Shown here piece by piece: positions 12,597-26,855 of a stretch of DNA of 64,000 nt (the stretch's first letter is position 1; the number at the start of each line of letters is the position of its first letter). Below the pieces are notes generated by a model, which was given only the letters and a program-made list of their open reading frames with translations, did no database searches and was not told the origin of the DNA. A program made the position numbers and the translations under genes. Source of the stretch: Mercurialis annua (taxonomy: Eukaryota; Streptophyta; Magnoliopsida; Malpighiales; Euphorbiaceae). The stretch lies in assembly GCF_937616625.2 (NCBI RefSeq), contig NC_065571.1, forward strand, positions 56,777,651 to 56,841,650, in the 5' to 3' direction.

Positions 12597-15500
12597 TCAC
12601 TCCTCATCGGAGTAGTTGAACTTGACAGAATGAGAATCCAAATCAATCAGACCTCCTCTGTATGATCCACGTTTCTTCTTCGTCTTTTCATGCCTGAAAC
12701 CCCTGCAGAAAATTAAAGGAAAAACTCATTAAATATGTGTGCAACATCAACGCAATTTAACAATATAGATGTTGTCAAAAAGACTAAATAAGGATAGTGT
12801 GTATCTACCGTGTTCATCCTGTGTTATAATGTGTAAAAGATAGACTGCAACTTTCTTTAGTGAAACATTTTGAAGTCGGGCATGGAAAGGATGGAAGAAG
12901 CTCATATAGTAATCAAATCAAATGTTTTATTTCAATCCGACTCTGCATAGTTAATCAATCTAATTATCTGCTATACTATCGAGAATTTATTACTACAATC
13001 TGAAAACAGTAGCTTATGTCATATGACCAACTTTGAACAAGAGGTCCAACTAAATCCCTAGACCGCACAGTGCAGTACCGTTAGGTTATGTTAAACAACA
13101 ACATGATTTCTTTGCCAGTTATTAGCATAGAATCAAAATCATCCTAAACCCAACTTTCCAACTATTATCCAATTGAAACATACAGTAGGATATAATTTTA
13201 AGGCGAAGTTACTATATCCACAAGAGGTTCAGCACAATGCAGTAAAAGATCCTTCTGTTTCCAAAGATCATGTTAAAATGCTCCCAGACACAACTCTAAC
13301 TCCATTTGCGAAAACATATTTAAGTTGGGTTTTTGCATAAATTTACAGCAATAAATGGTAGATGGCTAAAATATGTTTCTGAGGCAAACTTAGTACCAGA
13401 AGCCCCTTTCATGAACAAATTGTTTGTTACTAGAAAATAGAAGTTCTCTAATCTTTTTATTTCTTTTATTTATGGATCTTCAAGCTTAAATTTCAAAATC
13501 AACCTCCAATATAAATTATATAATCAATACCTTAAGCTACTCTCTCATCCATCGATTGGTCAGCATTGGAATTTAATTCCAGCTTTGAATTTTGTTTATT
13601 AACTGTTTTGTTTTTGTTCAAATAAGATAATGAAACTTTCCAATTGGTTTTAAACCTATAGTACTGTGAAATAACCATTCAGCCAAACGATTAAACGTGA
13701 TAATAAAACATCACGGGAATAAGGGAAAAATCCCATAAAATCAACCAGGTCAAACTAACCACACCTCGAGTACACCAAGACCCAAGCAAGAGTCGAGCAT
13801 AACAGATTTTAGACCGAACAACAAAAATATAAACCTGAATAAGAAATTTGGGTAATATATCTACTCAAAGAACAGGTGTCCTCACATGCAAGTGTAGGCA
13901 TATTCTTCTAGACATAATACACCTCAATATCAATATAGGAATGTGGGAAGACATTCATTAGTCACATGATCTTATATATCAAATTATGGACAAACTATGT
14001 ATTATTTTTTCAGGAGACTACAAATTCTCCTAGTAGGATAAAGTAACTCTTGCATAGAAAATGACCTAATGAACATGAATTTCAAAGCAAAAGAATTACT
14101 TATAATCTGCTGGCCATAATTATTAGTGAAGATAACTTAAACCTTAAATTCCCTTAAATAGCAAAAAAAATATTAATTATGAGAACTCAAAAGAAAAGAC
14201 TCCAAGCTTGTCAAATAATAATTTAGAGGTTTAAGTTTAATTTTGAGAATCATAGTATAATGGCCAAAGTGTTTTTTTTTATTAACAACATAATTTACTT
14301 AATCCAAAAGTTCAGAAAGCAACTTAGCATAAATGTTAATCAACAATTTTCCAGGTACACCCTATGATTTTTGGGACAAACAAGCCATACCAACCAACTA
14401 AACTTTTAACTAATCTAACTGATCTTCTTGCTTTCAGAGGCAATGAGGTCATATCAAAAATAAGACGAATGCATATTCTTAGATATTTCTAAGAACATTT
14501 GCAAACAAAAATCGCAGTAATATGAAACACAAAGGCATTAACTACAAAGCATACCTTCCTCTGACTTGCCCAAGAATTTCCTGTGCCTTTGCACCATAAC
14601 CAGTCTCAGCACCATCCTGTACAGAAGATAAAGGAATTAATATAAACACTGAAATATCGGAATAATGAAAAGAACTATGATAAACACAAACCTTTGCCCA
14701 ATATGAATTATCTTTCAGCTTCTCATTAGAGAATACCACCTCATCAACTTTTATCCTCTGGAAATGCTCAACTGACTTTGGCTGCAATAACATGATTTCA
14801 GTTAAGTACACATAAGACAATCAGATACTTTTGGTTGTTTTTGTTAAAAAAGTTACAATTTAGCAAAAAATACAAATAGATGCACGGAGAAGAAAAGCGG
14901 AAGGAAAGAACATATAACAGATAATAGATGTTTTTCCATAAACCTCAAAAGGTCCTATCATCCAACCACCTTGGAATAAAAGTTTCCACAGGCTCCAGTG
15001 CCTCATTGCAATGGTATAGCACAGTAACTTTATAGTTGAAAAATAAGAACGAAAATGAAGGTTGTCATGTATAAATATTTTTATCAGAATCACCAGACAC
15101 TTGTCCAGTGACTCCAGTCTCTAAAACAGTTAACTTCAAATAACTAAACTAATTCTCAATTGCCACTATTAAAAAAGAGACTCATGAGATATGTCAGGAA
15201 GAGGCTCATAAATATGCCAAGGGGCACTGCCTTGGGAGATCAAGTATATTTGAAAAAAAAAAATTAGAATACTATCATTTTTTCAAACACGTATCATTTA
15301 CCAGTTTAAAAGCCAACTAGTTAAAATTTATAATTTGTTAGATAATCATGAATGTGTCCTTGAATTTAAGTATGAAAACATTAAAGATAAAAAAAACATA
15401 ATATGTTACAATAAGACAAAATCAACAATCAGCATCATGATAATGGCCTTAGGAACATCAGATTCGTGTATGATTAGGTTTGATTTTGTGTCATGCTTAC

Positions 15501-17158
15501 ATACAATATATAGTCTTTGTTAACCTCTAGTAGAAGATTAAACCTTCCTCCCTCAAATTTACATGGAATTTCTGTTATAAATATTCAAGGCACAATACTA
15601 ATCTTATTCTCTATACAAGCAGCAAAATGAACGAAATTCAACAAAAGGCAGATGCGTCACACAGAATTATTTGCAGCATAATTGTCAAAGATATAAATTT
15701 TAACAATGTCAACAAATATATTTCTAAGTTATAAATCTTGAACTTTGATGGGGCTTTAAGTTCAGAATATGAAGCTAAGCAACAAAGTATCTCAGATTAG
15801 ATTGATCAAATTCATACCTCAGCTGAACCATTCTCGTACTTCTTGGTTTTCTTCATGGAAGATTTCTCTCCGTTTTCCTTGAGGCTCCAGTTTGGCTGCT
15901 CATTAAGCTCTTTAGTAAAGGGTTTCTCTTCAGTTTTAGGAGATGAATTTAGCTCTGTCTTTTGACGTTTGGATTCGTCTGTCTTCACGTTTTCAGATAC
16001 CTCAACTGGTTTTTCACCAGCAGGCTCAAGACCATCTTCTTCAGACGCCACTCTTTTCCTCTTCTTGGAACTTTTATCCTTTTTTTCAGTAACATCCTTC
16101 TCTAGAGTCTTAAAAGCACTTTTTTCAGAATCAATTTTATTCAGCTTTTCATCATCGAGAATGGGATCAGAAGACGGTTTATTTTTCTTCTTCTTCTCCT
16201 TCTTCTTATCCTTCGATTTTTCTTCATTGGCCTCAGGTACCGATTCTTCAGGTGCCCCATCATTATCAACAACAGCTTCTGTATCCAAGCTGCTCTGTTT
16301 CTTTTTGCTTTTCTTTTTCTCTTTAGCCTTTACATCTAAAGCCACTACATCTTCTACCTGAATCTTCTCTTCACCGCCACCGCTCTTATCAGTCTTCTTC
16401 TTTTTCTTTCCATCACCCACATTAGAAGCAAAATCACCCTCTTTATCGCCTTTCGCAATTACATCAGTTCGCAATTCTGCAGTTTAACATAATCAAATAA
16501 ATGATAAAAATCAAACGTTCCGCATAAAACAGGCATAAAGTAACGCCCTTTAAAGATTTAAATGCATACCTTCCGCCTTCTGACTCTTCGAATTTTCATA
16601 CACATTATCACCACTGCAAAAAAAAAAAAAAAGAACCCTTACATTAAAATGCCTAATCAGACCAATAACATATTCAAAAACTAACAAATTTATACCATTA
16701 ACATCATAAAATTGCAAACTGCATACAAATATACAATCCGTACCTTAAATTATCCAAAAACTTGCAGAAAATCTCTTCCAAATCATGAGACAAACCAGTC
16801 AACTCATCTTTCTAAAACCAAAAAACACACGACAAAATGTAAAAAAACACCTGTAAAAAGCAAATTAATCAATCAATAACAGAAATTAATTAACAGAGAG
16901 ACACACCTTGATAACGGCTTCAGACAGAAACTTCTGAAGTGTTTTAGAGAACCCACTTTGCTTAAGAAACTGAGCTATGGAATGCAAGAGAAGGGTCCTC
17001 TTCTCAGGTTTTAAACTCAGCTTGTCCATGCTGCTTGGCTGCTGTTTAGACAATAACAGCAACACTTGACGAGGTGTAAATGCTAAAATACTAGGTTTAA
17101 ACTCTTCTTCTTGAGCTTTTTTTACTGTTCTGTTATCAATTTTGACTTCTTCGAGCAT
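12597..17158 (-). CDS. LisH plus SRP40-C-terminal nucleolar protein (Nopp140-like), 426 aa, seven exons
   Basis: Members of this family are nucleolar/Cajal-body phosphoproteins linked to snoRNP and ribosome biogenesis. Exons (minus): 16907-17158, 16744-16811, 16570-16613, 15818-16476, 14692-14781, 14555-14616, 12597-12702. All junctions are GT-AG and stay in frame. Residues about 44-84 form a LisH-type helix pair (KRTLLLHSIAQFLKQSGFSK). Exon 4 encodes a long, highly charged Lys/Glu/Ser/Asp region with many KKKK and KSKKK runs, as in Nopp140 linkers. Exons 5-7 are the conserved SRP40 C-terminal domain (HFQRI, DNSYWAK, GYGAKAQEILGQVRGR, FRHEKTKKKRGSYRGG). The protein ends HSVKFNYSDEE. I chose the start at MLEEVK; an in-frame ATG 29 codons upstream (17243-17245) would add a hydrophobic stretch unlike the family. 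The divergent neighbour is RPL7. Confidence 0.88.
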
Positions 17159-17579
17159 GTAATGAAAGCAGAAGATGAGTTTAAACCCTAATAAAAGCTT
17201 CCAGCTTACAACAATGGCATACTCATTACCTAGCGAAGTGTTCAATTTTTTTAAGGTGGGAACTAGGGCTTCTTTGTCTGGTAAGTATATGGGAGAATTT
17301 CTATTTGCTCCCTGCGGTTTTGGTTAATATACTATTTGGTCCCTGTATTGATATTTAGTATATTATTTAAAAACAAAAAGGCAACTCCATGGAGGAGTGT
17401 TATTGTAATTAGCCCAAATTTGTAGTATGATAACACGTAGATGATTTCTGAACCGTCGATTTCATTTAAAAACCCTAAATCTCCCCACAATATTTAAAGA
17501 ATCGGCCAATTAGGGTTTTTGTAGCTGAAAACAACAGCCACTAAAAGAGGAAGAACAGAGAGCCGCTGAGGTAACCGTA
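17159..17579. promoter_or_regulatory. Shared head-to-head promoter with telo-boxes and a site II-like motif
   Basis: This 421 bp gap separates the two start codons. Telo-boxes AAACCCTAA occur at 17183-17191 and 17470-17478, and the complement TTAGGGTTT at 17510-17518. A site II-like AGCCCA (complement TGGGCT) lies at 17411-17416. A TATTTAAA sequence lies at about 17491-17498, upstream of RPL7. Telo-boxes with site II motifs are known hallmarks of plant ribosomal-protein and nucleolar-gene promoters. The element arrangement is seen directly; shared regulation is inferred. Confidence 0.65.
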
Positions 17580-19995
<2,416 letters not shown>

Positions 19996-20865
19996 GCACC
20001 TCAGTTTTGTTGTATTTGTTTTTGTTTTTGCAGCAGCTTGCAATTAGTGGTTCCTGTTTTTTTTTTTTTTTTTTTGCTCCTTTGACATAGTTTATTTTCT
20101 AAATATCTGAAGCTGTTGATGACAGGATTGGCCTCGAGACATTGGCTTTATTTTTATTTCTATATGCAGGACCTTTTATTTTTCATTGACCTTTATTTTA
20201 TTTTTGCCCTTTTGAATTCAAGCTTTCAAAGACTATAAACACGTGCACAATAGTAATTTTTGGAGAAATCTTATATGAATCTACTTTGCTCCTCATTTTA
20301 TTATTTCAGGATAAATAACTTTAGTAATATCACTTATTTAAATTTATATATACTTTGCCGTTCCTCATTTTATAAGTGTGATTTATACTCTTGCTTATCC
20401 AGTTATCCTTATAAATATATTAATACAATAAAAGCTGAACTGCCCTTCATAACTTAATTAGATACCAAATTTAGCAAGTTTTTAAACATTAATTAAAATT
20501 GAATTTTAGCTTGGGACATATAGCTACCAGTAACTATTTATTTTTCTCTCATAATAAAAAATAATATTGTCTTGTGTGTTTTTAAAATTATACCATTCAA
20601 ATTATTTGCAGAACATTAATAAACTGAAATACGCAATAAAATTACTAATAAGAAGCTGTTCAAAAGCTAATCTGGTGAATTAAAATCTTTTAAAAAATTG
20701 TTTTGATAAACTTTTTAATAAATTAATATTCAAATTGATAAAATTTATAAAACATTTCAGGACAATAATATAATTATTTTAAGTGTTTTCAGTTTTAATA
20801 AAAAAAACCAAACTGATGATGTATCAAATAAAAAGCTAATCACGCAGTGGCAAATAACTTATGAA
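19996..20865. other. RPL7 3'UTR and intergenic DNA
   Basis: A T-rich run at 20059-20077 and text to about 20230 are probably the RPL7 3'UTR. The remainder is AT-rich without a gene. Confidence 0.45.
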
Positions 20866-21200
20866 CAAAGTAACGCGCCTCCTGAACTTATGACACGGGA
20901 TCATTTTAACTCAATTTATATTTTTTTTTAACAACTAACTTCAAAACTCTACATTTTGAGGTCAAATAACTCCATAATATATATTTTTATTTTAAAAAAT
21001 GGATTTAGGATAATTATATCGTAATAATTAGGGAAGTATTTAATTATTTTTTAAATATCTCACCTCCGATTTGTATTTTACGCGTTTTAAAAATACAATT
21101 ATGGGGTTATTTGATCAAAAAATAAAGAGTTTTGAGATTAGTTGCTAAAAAAGTGTAAATTGAGTTAGATGATCCCGTATCACAAGGGCGCGTTGACCTT
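20866..21200. mobile_element. Foldback MITE next to a Helitron
   Basis: Left arm CAAAGTAACGCGCCTCCTGA...CACGGGATCATTTTAACTCAATTTA pairs with the complement of the right arm (AAGGTCAACGCGCCCTTGTG ATACGGGATCATCTAACTCAATTTA). The middle is AT-rich. Its right end stops about 9 bp before the Helitron terminus at 21209. Confidence 0.7.
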
Positions 21201-21208
21201 TTATCCAA

Positions 21209-21812
21209 CTAGTTTCGCATTACGTGCTATGCACGTGGCTCGTAACGCGATTCGTCAATGTATATATTAGTAAATTTATTATAATTATATTAATTTTTTA
21301 TTTATAATCAGTATTAAATTAGTTAAGAATTTTTGTAAAAGTAAATATAATATATTCAGTTATTAATTTTTTTTATACTGAATTTATTCTTATTTTGGTT
21401 TTATAATAACCATAATTAACATAATTAACATAATTTTATTAATAATATCTTTAAAAATAATAAGATGGAAATTAAAATAATAATATATCGATCAAATGCA
21501 GTATTTTTAAATTTATAGTTCAATCAAACTAAAAAATAGATGTTCCTACTAATTTGGAAAAAATTTAGTTATTTTCTACATGGTAAAAATTAAATTGGAG
21601 ATAATTTAGCTATCTATTCTAATTAGGAAAACTAAATTGGAGATAATTTAGCTATCTATTCTAATTAGAACTTTAATTACAATATATGTTTAGTGATTAA
21701 TTAAATAACTAATTAGTTAATTACTATAAAACCATTATTTAGTAATAAACTGAAAAGAATTATTCAGTAAATTTGCCTGTCCCCCCATCCGTGCTTTTAT
21801 ATATAGTATAGA
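21209..21812 (-). mobile_element. Non-autonomous Helitron (604 bp)
   Basis: Read on the minus strand the element starts TCTATACTATATATAAAAGC and ends with a perfect hairpin (ACGTGC-ATA-GCACGT), then AATGCGAAA and CTAG. It sits between A (complement of 21813) and T (complement of 21208), as Helitrons require. There are no TIRs and no coding sequence. A shorter relative lies at 56936-57310. Confidence 0.8.
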
Positions 21813-21939
21813 TAACTTATCTACATCCACTTTATAAGCATTACGTTCTTATTTACGGGTCTGCTGTGATCTCAAAAATCATTAACTAATGAATTTTGTT
21901 TTAAACCTTTCTTTTGGCCGAAGATAAATTTATTAATTA

Positions 21940-22700
21940 ATTGAAGAGATTGAAGTACAAATATCAAAATCATGAAGCAACAAAGAATATAAATTTTCAG
22001 ACTCTAATTTATCAAATAAATAATATAAATATGAAGATACAAAGAAATATGAAAGAAGTTAATCCAATTAAAATAATCAAGTCTAGATTCCGCGAAAAAT
22101 GCAAACTCGGCTCTCAGCGAAGAACATAATTTTATGAATACAGTCTTAATTTTTAGTCACATTCGATTAAACTGTGAAACAGCTGGATATTTAAAACTCC
22201 ATATTTTTTAAATTTCATCATATAAATGAATCCAATTCTTTTTTTATCTAATTAAACAAACACGAGCATTAAACAATGACTAACATTGAAAAAAATTCAA
22301 CCACAAATATTCATCTTTTACTTTTTTGAGTTCAGGATCTTAAACCGATCAAGAAGATCAACTTTTTTGATTGGGACTAATAATCTTGCAAACCGATTCT
22401 AAAACAAAAAACCTCTAATAATTTTTTATTTTTTAACTACTAGTTAATTAAAACTAGAAGGTGATTTTCTTGCTACCGAAACCACCTTTATAAAATATGA
22501 TCCTTCTACTATTTAAAATTGAAAAGATCTCTATAGAGTTTTATTAAAAAAAAAATTAAATAAAATATATTAAATAAAAACAGCAAATATTAAAGAATAG
22601 AGGAGGTGGTTTTCCGGCCAAAAGCTAAAACCACCTTCTTAATACTATGATTTTAATTTATTTAGTTTCAAAAAGGATTTTTTTGGGGGAAGTTTTTATT
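21940..22700. repeat. Dispersed repeat, copy A (about 750 bp, diverged)
   Basis: It shares ordered blocks with copy B at 33115-33880. Examples are TATGAAGATACAAA, AAAATAATCAAG, ATTCC.CGAAA, CTCGGCT and the terminal GGAGGTG.TTTTCCGGC.AAAA. Family unknown. No TIR or LTR was found. The GGAGGTGGTTTT/AAACCACCTT pair near 22605-22640 is a hairpin. Confidence 0.6.
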
Positions 22701-23118
22701 TTTCTATTTCTACTATCTCTGATCTTTAATTCTTTAAAGTACACGGATGATATGTCATTTGGCTCATTATTAAGAATATATTAATCATCATTTAATTGCC
22801 AAAATGGTCTTTCAAATTTGGGTTATCCTCTAAACCAGTCGTTTCATGAAATGTCTAGAACTTTTAACATACATCACAAACATTCAGACAGAAATATGAG
22901 TTGATCTTTTTCTTATCTTTAAAATACGGGCTTGGATGTAGTGCTTTGCCAGCAAAAATGTTCATTGGATATACATGAAAAAAAGAGTATACATGTGTAC
23001 GGTTGTCCCTGTCTGCATGTACAAAGTCCACGTATTCTTGTCTATCAACCGCCACGCGTACATGCAGTATTATTATTAGAAGCAGTGGGAGATAAACAAA
23101 AATATCAGATTTGTAAGT

Positions 23119-23352
23119 ATGGAAGCAAATAAGGAGAGAAAATCTGAGGAAGGAGCTGAAAAAAACAAGCAAAATATTTCTGTTTATTATCCAATGGCAA
23201 AGGCTGTGATAGAGAATTCAATCAGCAAAAATTCTAATACTGCCATTGATGGCCAGCAGAGTACTAACAAGAAGAAGAATAGGGTTGAAGATGTTTATGA
23301 TGTTCTTGCTTTCTCTAGATCTGTTGCTAATACTGATTCTTCTCTTGAGTGA
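23119..23352 (+). CDS. Small hydrophilic protein of unknown function (77 aa), hypothetical
   Basis: I do not recognise this ORF. It is rich in Lys, Asn, Ser and Glu, has no membrane segment or signal peptide, and ends VEDVYDVLAFSRSVANTDSSLE before a TGA. Support for coding: the ORF is less AT-rich than its surroundings, and AATAAAA lies about 50 bp after the stop (near 23400). The upstream region holds GCATGTAC and ACATGCAG, which resemble RY-type motifs, but this is weak. An AG just upstream (CAG/ATTTG) means it could instead be a last exon. Antisense frames over the same stretch are longer (102 codons) but look like shadows. Confidence 0.4.
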   Translation: MEANKERKSEEGAEKNKQNISVYYPMAKAVIENSISKNSNTAIDGQQSTNKKKNRVEDVYDVLAFSRSVANTDSSLE

Positions 23353-23821
23353 TTTTTATTTTGCTTAACTTATCAATCTTGTAAGTTTGTACCTTATGTA
23401 ATAAAAGTATCGTAACCGACGACTTTTAGTTCAAATGGTGTAAACGCTAGACAGTAATCTGTCAAGATCGTGAGTTTATAAGCATTTTTCCTTCTAATTA
23501 ATTATACCATATACAAAAAGATATTGTACAGTTTATGATTAGTTTCTCTATATATTAGCTGAGCAATCATTTATAATGTGCTCTCTTGAATATGTAATAA
23601 ATTGAATGATAATGAGGAAAGTGACATGTAATCCTTTATACGTTGATAAAAGAAATTGGAGAAAATTACAAAAAAAGGCCAAAAAGGAATCCTATTTTCA
23701 CGCGCTACTTTTTTATTTGTACAGTTTACATCACCATCAATTTCATTACAATTTTGTCTTTTATTTCTAATAATTTTCACCAACACATTCTTTTTCTTAG
23801 ACTGACACGCGTCAAAAGAGT

Positions 23822-24211
23822 TTGTGGAACTATAACAGATGTATGGCCGGCTTTCCCTTCAACTCCACCGGTCTCACCTCCGGCAACCGTCGCACAACCA
23901 TTACAATCCAGTTCTTGACCATATCTGATGGTGTAGATCATGACTCACTGACGTCGGATTCGATGGGTATATTTGATTCGATGAAGCTGAAAAGGAAGCC
24001 GATTTTCAAGAAAAAATTGATTGATATTTTGCTGGAAGCTGATTATGTGATCAGAGATGGGATTTTAAGGTTTATCGCTGAAACTGGTTTTGAAGTTGGG
24101 ATTCTGGTTATTCATTTTCGTACGGTTTATGTTTTTTCATTCCCATCTTTTGTTCTAGTTGGTGGGTTTGATTGGGTTTTAAGTCAGTGGTGGAAAGAAA
24201 CAAAGAAATAA
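23822..24211 (+). CDS. Unrecognised ORF (129 aa, or 122 aa from the second ATG), hypothetical
   Basis: I do not recognise the product. The region is clearly less AT-rich than its flanks. From the second Met (23843) it reads MAGFPFNSTGLTSGNRRTTI, then an acidic/Ser stretch, a basic KLKRKPIFKKK patch, an amphipathic helix (LIDILLEADYVIRDGILRFI) and a hydrophobic end (FEVGILVIHF, FSFPSFVLVGGFDWVL). The hydrophobic tail could be a membrane span, or intron read-through. A TTTTGTTCTAG acceptor-like sequence sits inside it, but the implied intron would be only about 41 bp. It lies 470 bp downstream of the other unknown ORF on the same strand. It could be a degraded gene. Confidence 0.4.
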   Translation: MWNYNRCMAGFPFNSTGLTSGNRRTTITIQFLTISDGVDHDSLTSDSMGIFDSMKLKRKPIFKKKLIDILLEADYVIRDGILRFIAETGFEVGILVIHFRTVYVFSFPSFVLVGGFDWVLSQWWKETKK

Positions 24212-24779
24212 AAGAAAAAGTGAAGGAAATTTGAAGCTGGGTTTTGGTTTTTTTCTTGGATGGAAGGCATACATTAGAGGTCTGCATCAATGGGTCTCAA
24301 AGAATTAGCTGTGCTGCATATAACTGGACTATTGGTTAAGAAATTTTCAATAGTCAATTAGAAAGAAAGTTCGCTGCTTTTGTTTGGGTGTTTTGGTATC
24401 TTCTGTTTTCCTTTAAATCTACATTCTGTTTCTGAAATTTAGTAAACAGTAGAGAATTTAATTTGAGTTTAATTTTTTTGAAGATCTTGATTAGGTGAAT
24501 TTATTTTTTCTCATTTTGTGTAGTTGGAATTTTTTTTTTCTTTGTTAATTGTAAAAATTATTGATTCATGATTTTGAAAAGTGACAATAACGATATCAAC
24601 TATGAAATTAATTTTGGTTACGCATTTGGCCACGGTTTAGATTTGAAAATTAATTGAATAAAATTTAAAATTTCCACCATATTTACAAAAAAAGTTATAA
24701 TTATAAATATTAAAAAGTTTGGTCATAATTGATAAAAAAAATGTAAACGTTTGGATATAAAAAATGGTTACCCCTATCT
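24212..24779. other. Intergenic, no gene seen
   Basis: The first part (to about 24420) keeps a transcribed-like composition and may be the 3'UTR of the preceding ORF. Confidence 0.35.
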
Positions 24780-25560
24780 TTTATTATATTTGAACATCTT
24801 CAATTCATATTTGATACATTTACTACAATTAATATAATAAACACATCCTCGATACATAATATATACATGATTGATACAGGTTTGATACATTAATTAAATT
24901 TACTACAATTAATATAAATAAACACATCATTGATACATAATATATACATGTTTGATACATTATTTGAATTTAATTTATATTTAAAAATCTGGAATATGTT
25001 ATTTTGCATTTTAAATATTATTCAGATATCGTAGTTAAATAATGGATACATCTCCGATACATATTTGATACATCTCCCATATATATAGGTTACATCTCAA
25101 TACATAGTTGATACATCTCTGATACATAATTTTTACATGACAACTACACTTTTTAACTAAATTTATACACGGTATATATATTTTTTAAAATGTACTTGAT
25201 AGATACATCTTCGATATATTATTATACATGATAAATAAATTTTTTTATTACATAATGTATACATGATAGACAAATTTTTTAAATGGAATTAATAGATACA
25301 TCGTAGATACATAATTTATACATGATATATATATTTTTTAAAAATTTACTTAATTGATACATCGCTGATACATAATTTGTATATGATAGGTACATTTTTT
25401 TAGATGTACTTAATAAATAAATCACTTATACATAATTTATACATGATAGATACATGTTTTACCATATAATTAATACATGATATTTTTATGATGTACTTAA
25501 TTGATATATCTCTAATACATAATTTATAAATGATAGGTATATTATTTATGCATCAGACTC
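24780..25560. repeat. Degenerate tandem repeat rich in GATACAT
   Basis: A unit of roughly 65-90 bp recurs. Its core is GATACATC..TGATACATAATTTATACATGATAGATACATTTTTT followed by an A/T spacer with TGTACTTAATT. Clear units start near 25200, 25290, 25353, 25420 and 25499. Looser ones lie from 24790. Copies are diverged. Confidence 0.75.
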
Positions 25561-26855
25561 ATGTGTCGGTATGTATCAACAATGTATCTGATAATTAATT
25601 CATAAAATTATATTTTCTTTAAAACTGTATCATTTGTGTATTTTTATATTCTTAAAATTCAATATATTTATCTTTTTAAAATTGAAATTAATACTAGTAT
25701 TTTTAAAATTTATATATAATAGATCATTTTAGATATAATTTAATAAAAAACATAAAAGATTATTTGTATTTAAAAAAAATAAAAAGAAAGTAAATGAAAA
25801 ATGAAACAACCAATTGATATAAATATTGTCATGCGCATATGTCAATAACAAAAAAAAATGAAACAACCAATTCTCACGTGCGGGTCACAAGTACACTGAT
25901 GCACCTTCACGCGTCAGCATTTGACATCAACGTCACACTGACGTCAGCGGAAAGGGTGCTGAACGAAAAAAATTTGAAAAAATTAGTACTGGTGAAAAGC
26001 TTCTAAAGAAAAGGTTACCGCATGAAATATGTTGGCTATTTTAGGATATTTTTGTTATTTTCTCAAGAAATTGAAGCATTAATTCATATAGTTATAAATT
26101 AACCGGATTTTATTAGAAGAGTGATAAAATTACTAAAAGTAGAGTATGTAAAATGTAGTATGTGAATAAATTAAATGATTTAATAATAAGTTTTCTTTTG
26201 AATTTTTAATTTTTTCAAATTTTCTTTTTTCTTATTTAGAAGCTATGAATAAAATAAGAAAATTAAAAGCTTATATTTAATAAATACAAAAATAAACTAT
26301 ATTAAATTTATACAGTATTAAATTTCATAGAAATATAATTTTATTTATGCTTGTATAATATACATTTAAGAAATTAATTGAGAATTTATTTTTTTAATTG
26401 AATATCTTAATTTAAATTAAATTAGAACTAAATAAAAAGATTAATTTTTTTATAAAAATAAAAAATAAAAATTATATTATTAAACTATTTAAAAAAATAA
26501 ATAAAAGTTATAACACATACGAAGAATTTGAAAATAATTTCAAATATATTTTCAAGTAAAGATAATACCAAAATTAATTAAAAATATTATTAAAAGACCT
26601 TCATAAGCAAATACGTCAGATATTGATTTTCAACTTTTCTAGAATCTGGAATCTACGAGGATCGAATACATCATTTTACAAAAATATAATACATTCAAAC
26701 TTTATTTGTTTATTATTATTTTCTCAAGTTTCTTATTTTCTAGGCTGTCAAAACTGACCGCTAAATAATCATACAGAAATTATAAAGAAGTTTTATCTCA
26801 AACAACCTTGATTGAAAATCAAACAAAATCTTTCCCATTTTAAAAAAACATAAAA
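25561..26855. other. AT-rich intergenic DNA, no gene seen
   Basis: The repeated AAAAATGAAACAACCAATT (25796 and 25856) is a short direct repeat. The segment 25870-25960 is less AT-rich, with CACGTGCGGG and GACGTCAGCG motifs, but no ORF. Confidence 0.4.

Noticed and set aside
14542..15093. Two minus open frames as separate genes
   Set aside because: The first is exons 5-6 of the SRP40-type gene read through an intron; the second lies in the intron between exons 4 and 5.
15969..16361. 130-codon plus-strand open frame
   Set aside because: It is antisense to the Lys/Glu-rich exon 4 of the SRP40-type gene. The Ser/Phe-rich translation is just the complement of GAA/AAG codons.
22864..23172. 102-codon minus frame
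   Set aside because: Hydrophobic low-complexity translation opposite the small plus ORF. No start context, splice or polyadenylation support.
24780..25560. CRISPR-like array
   Set aside because: Units are diverged and contiguous without unique spacers, in a plant nuclear context.
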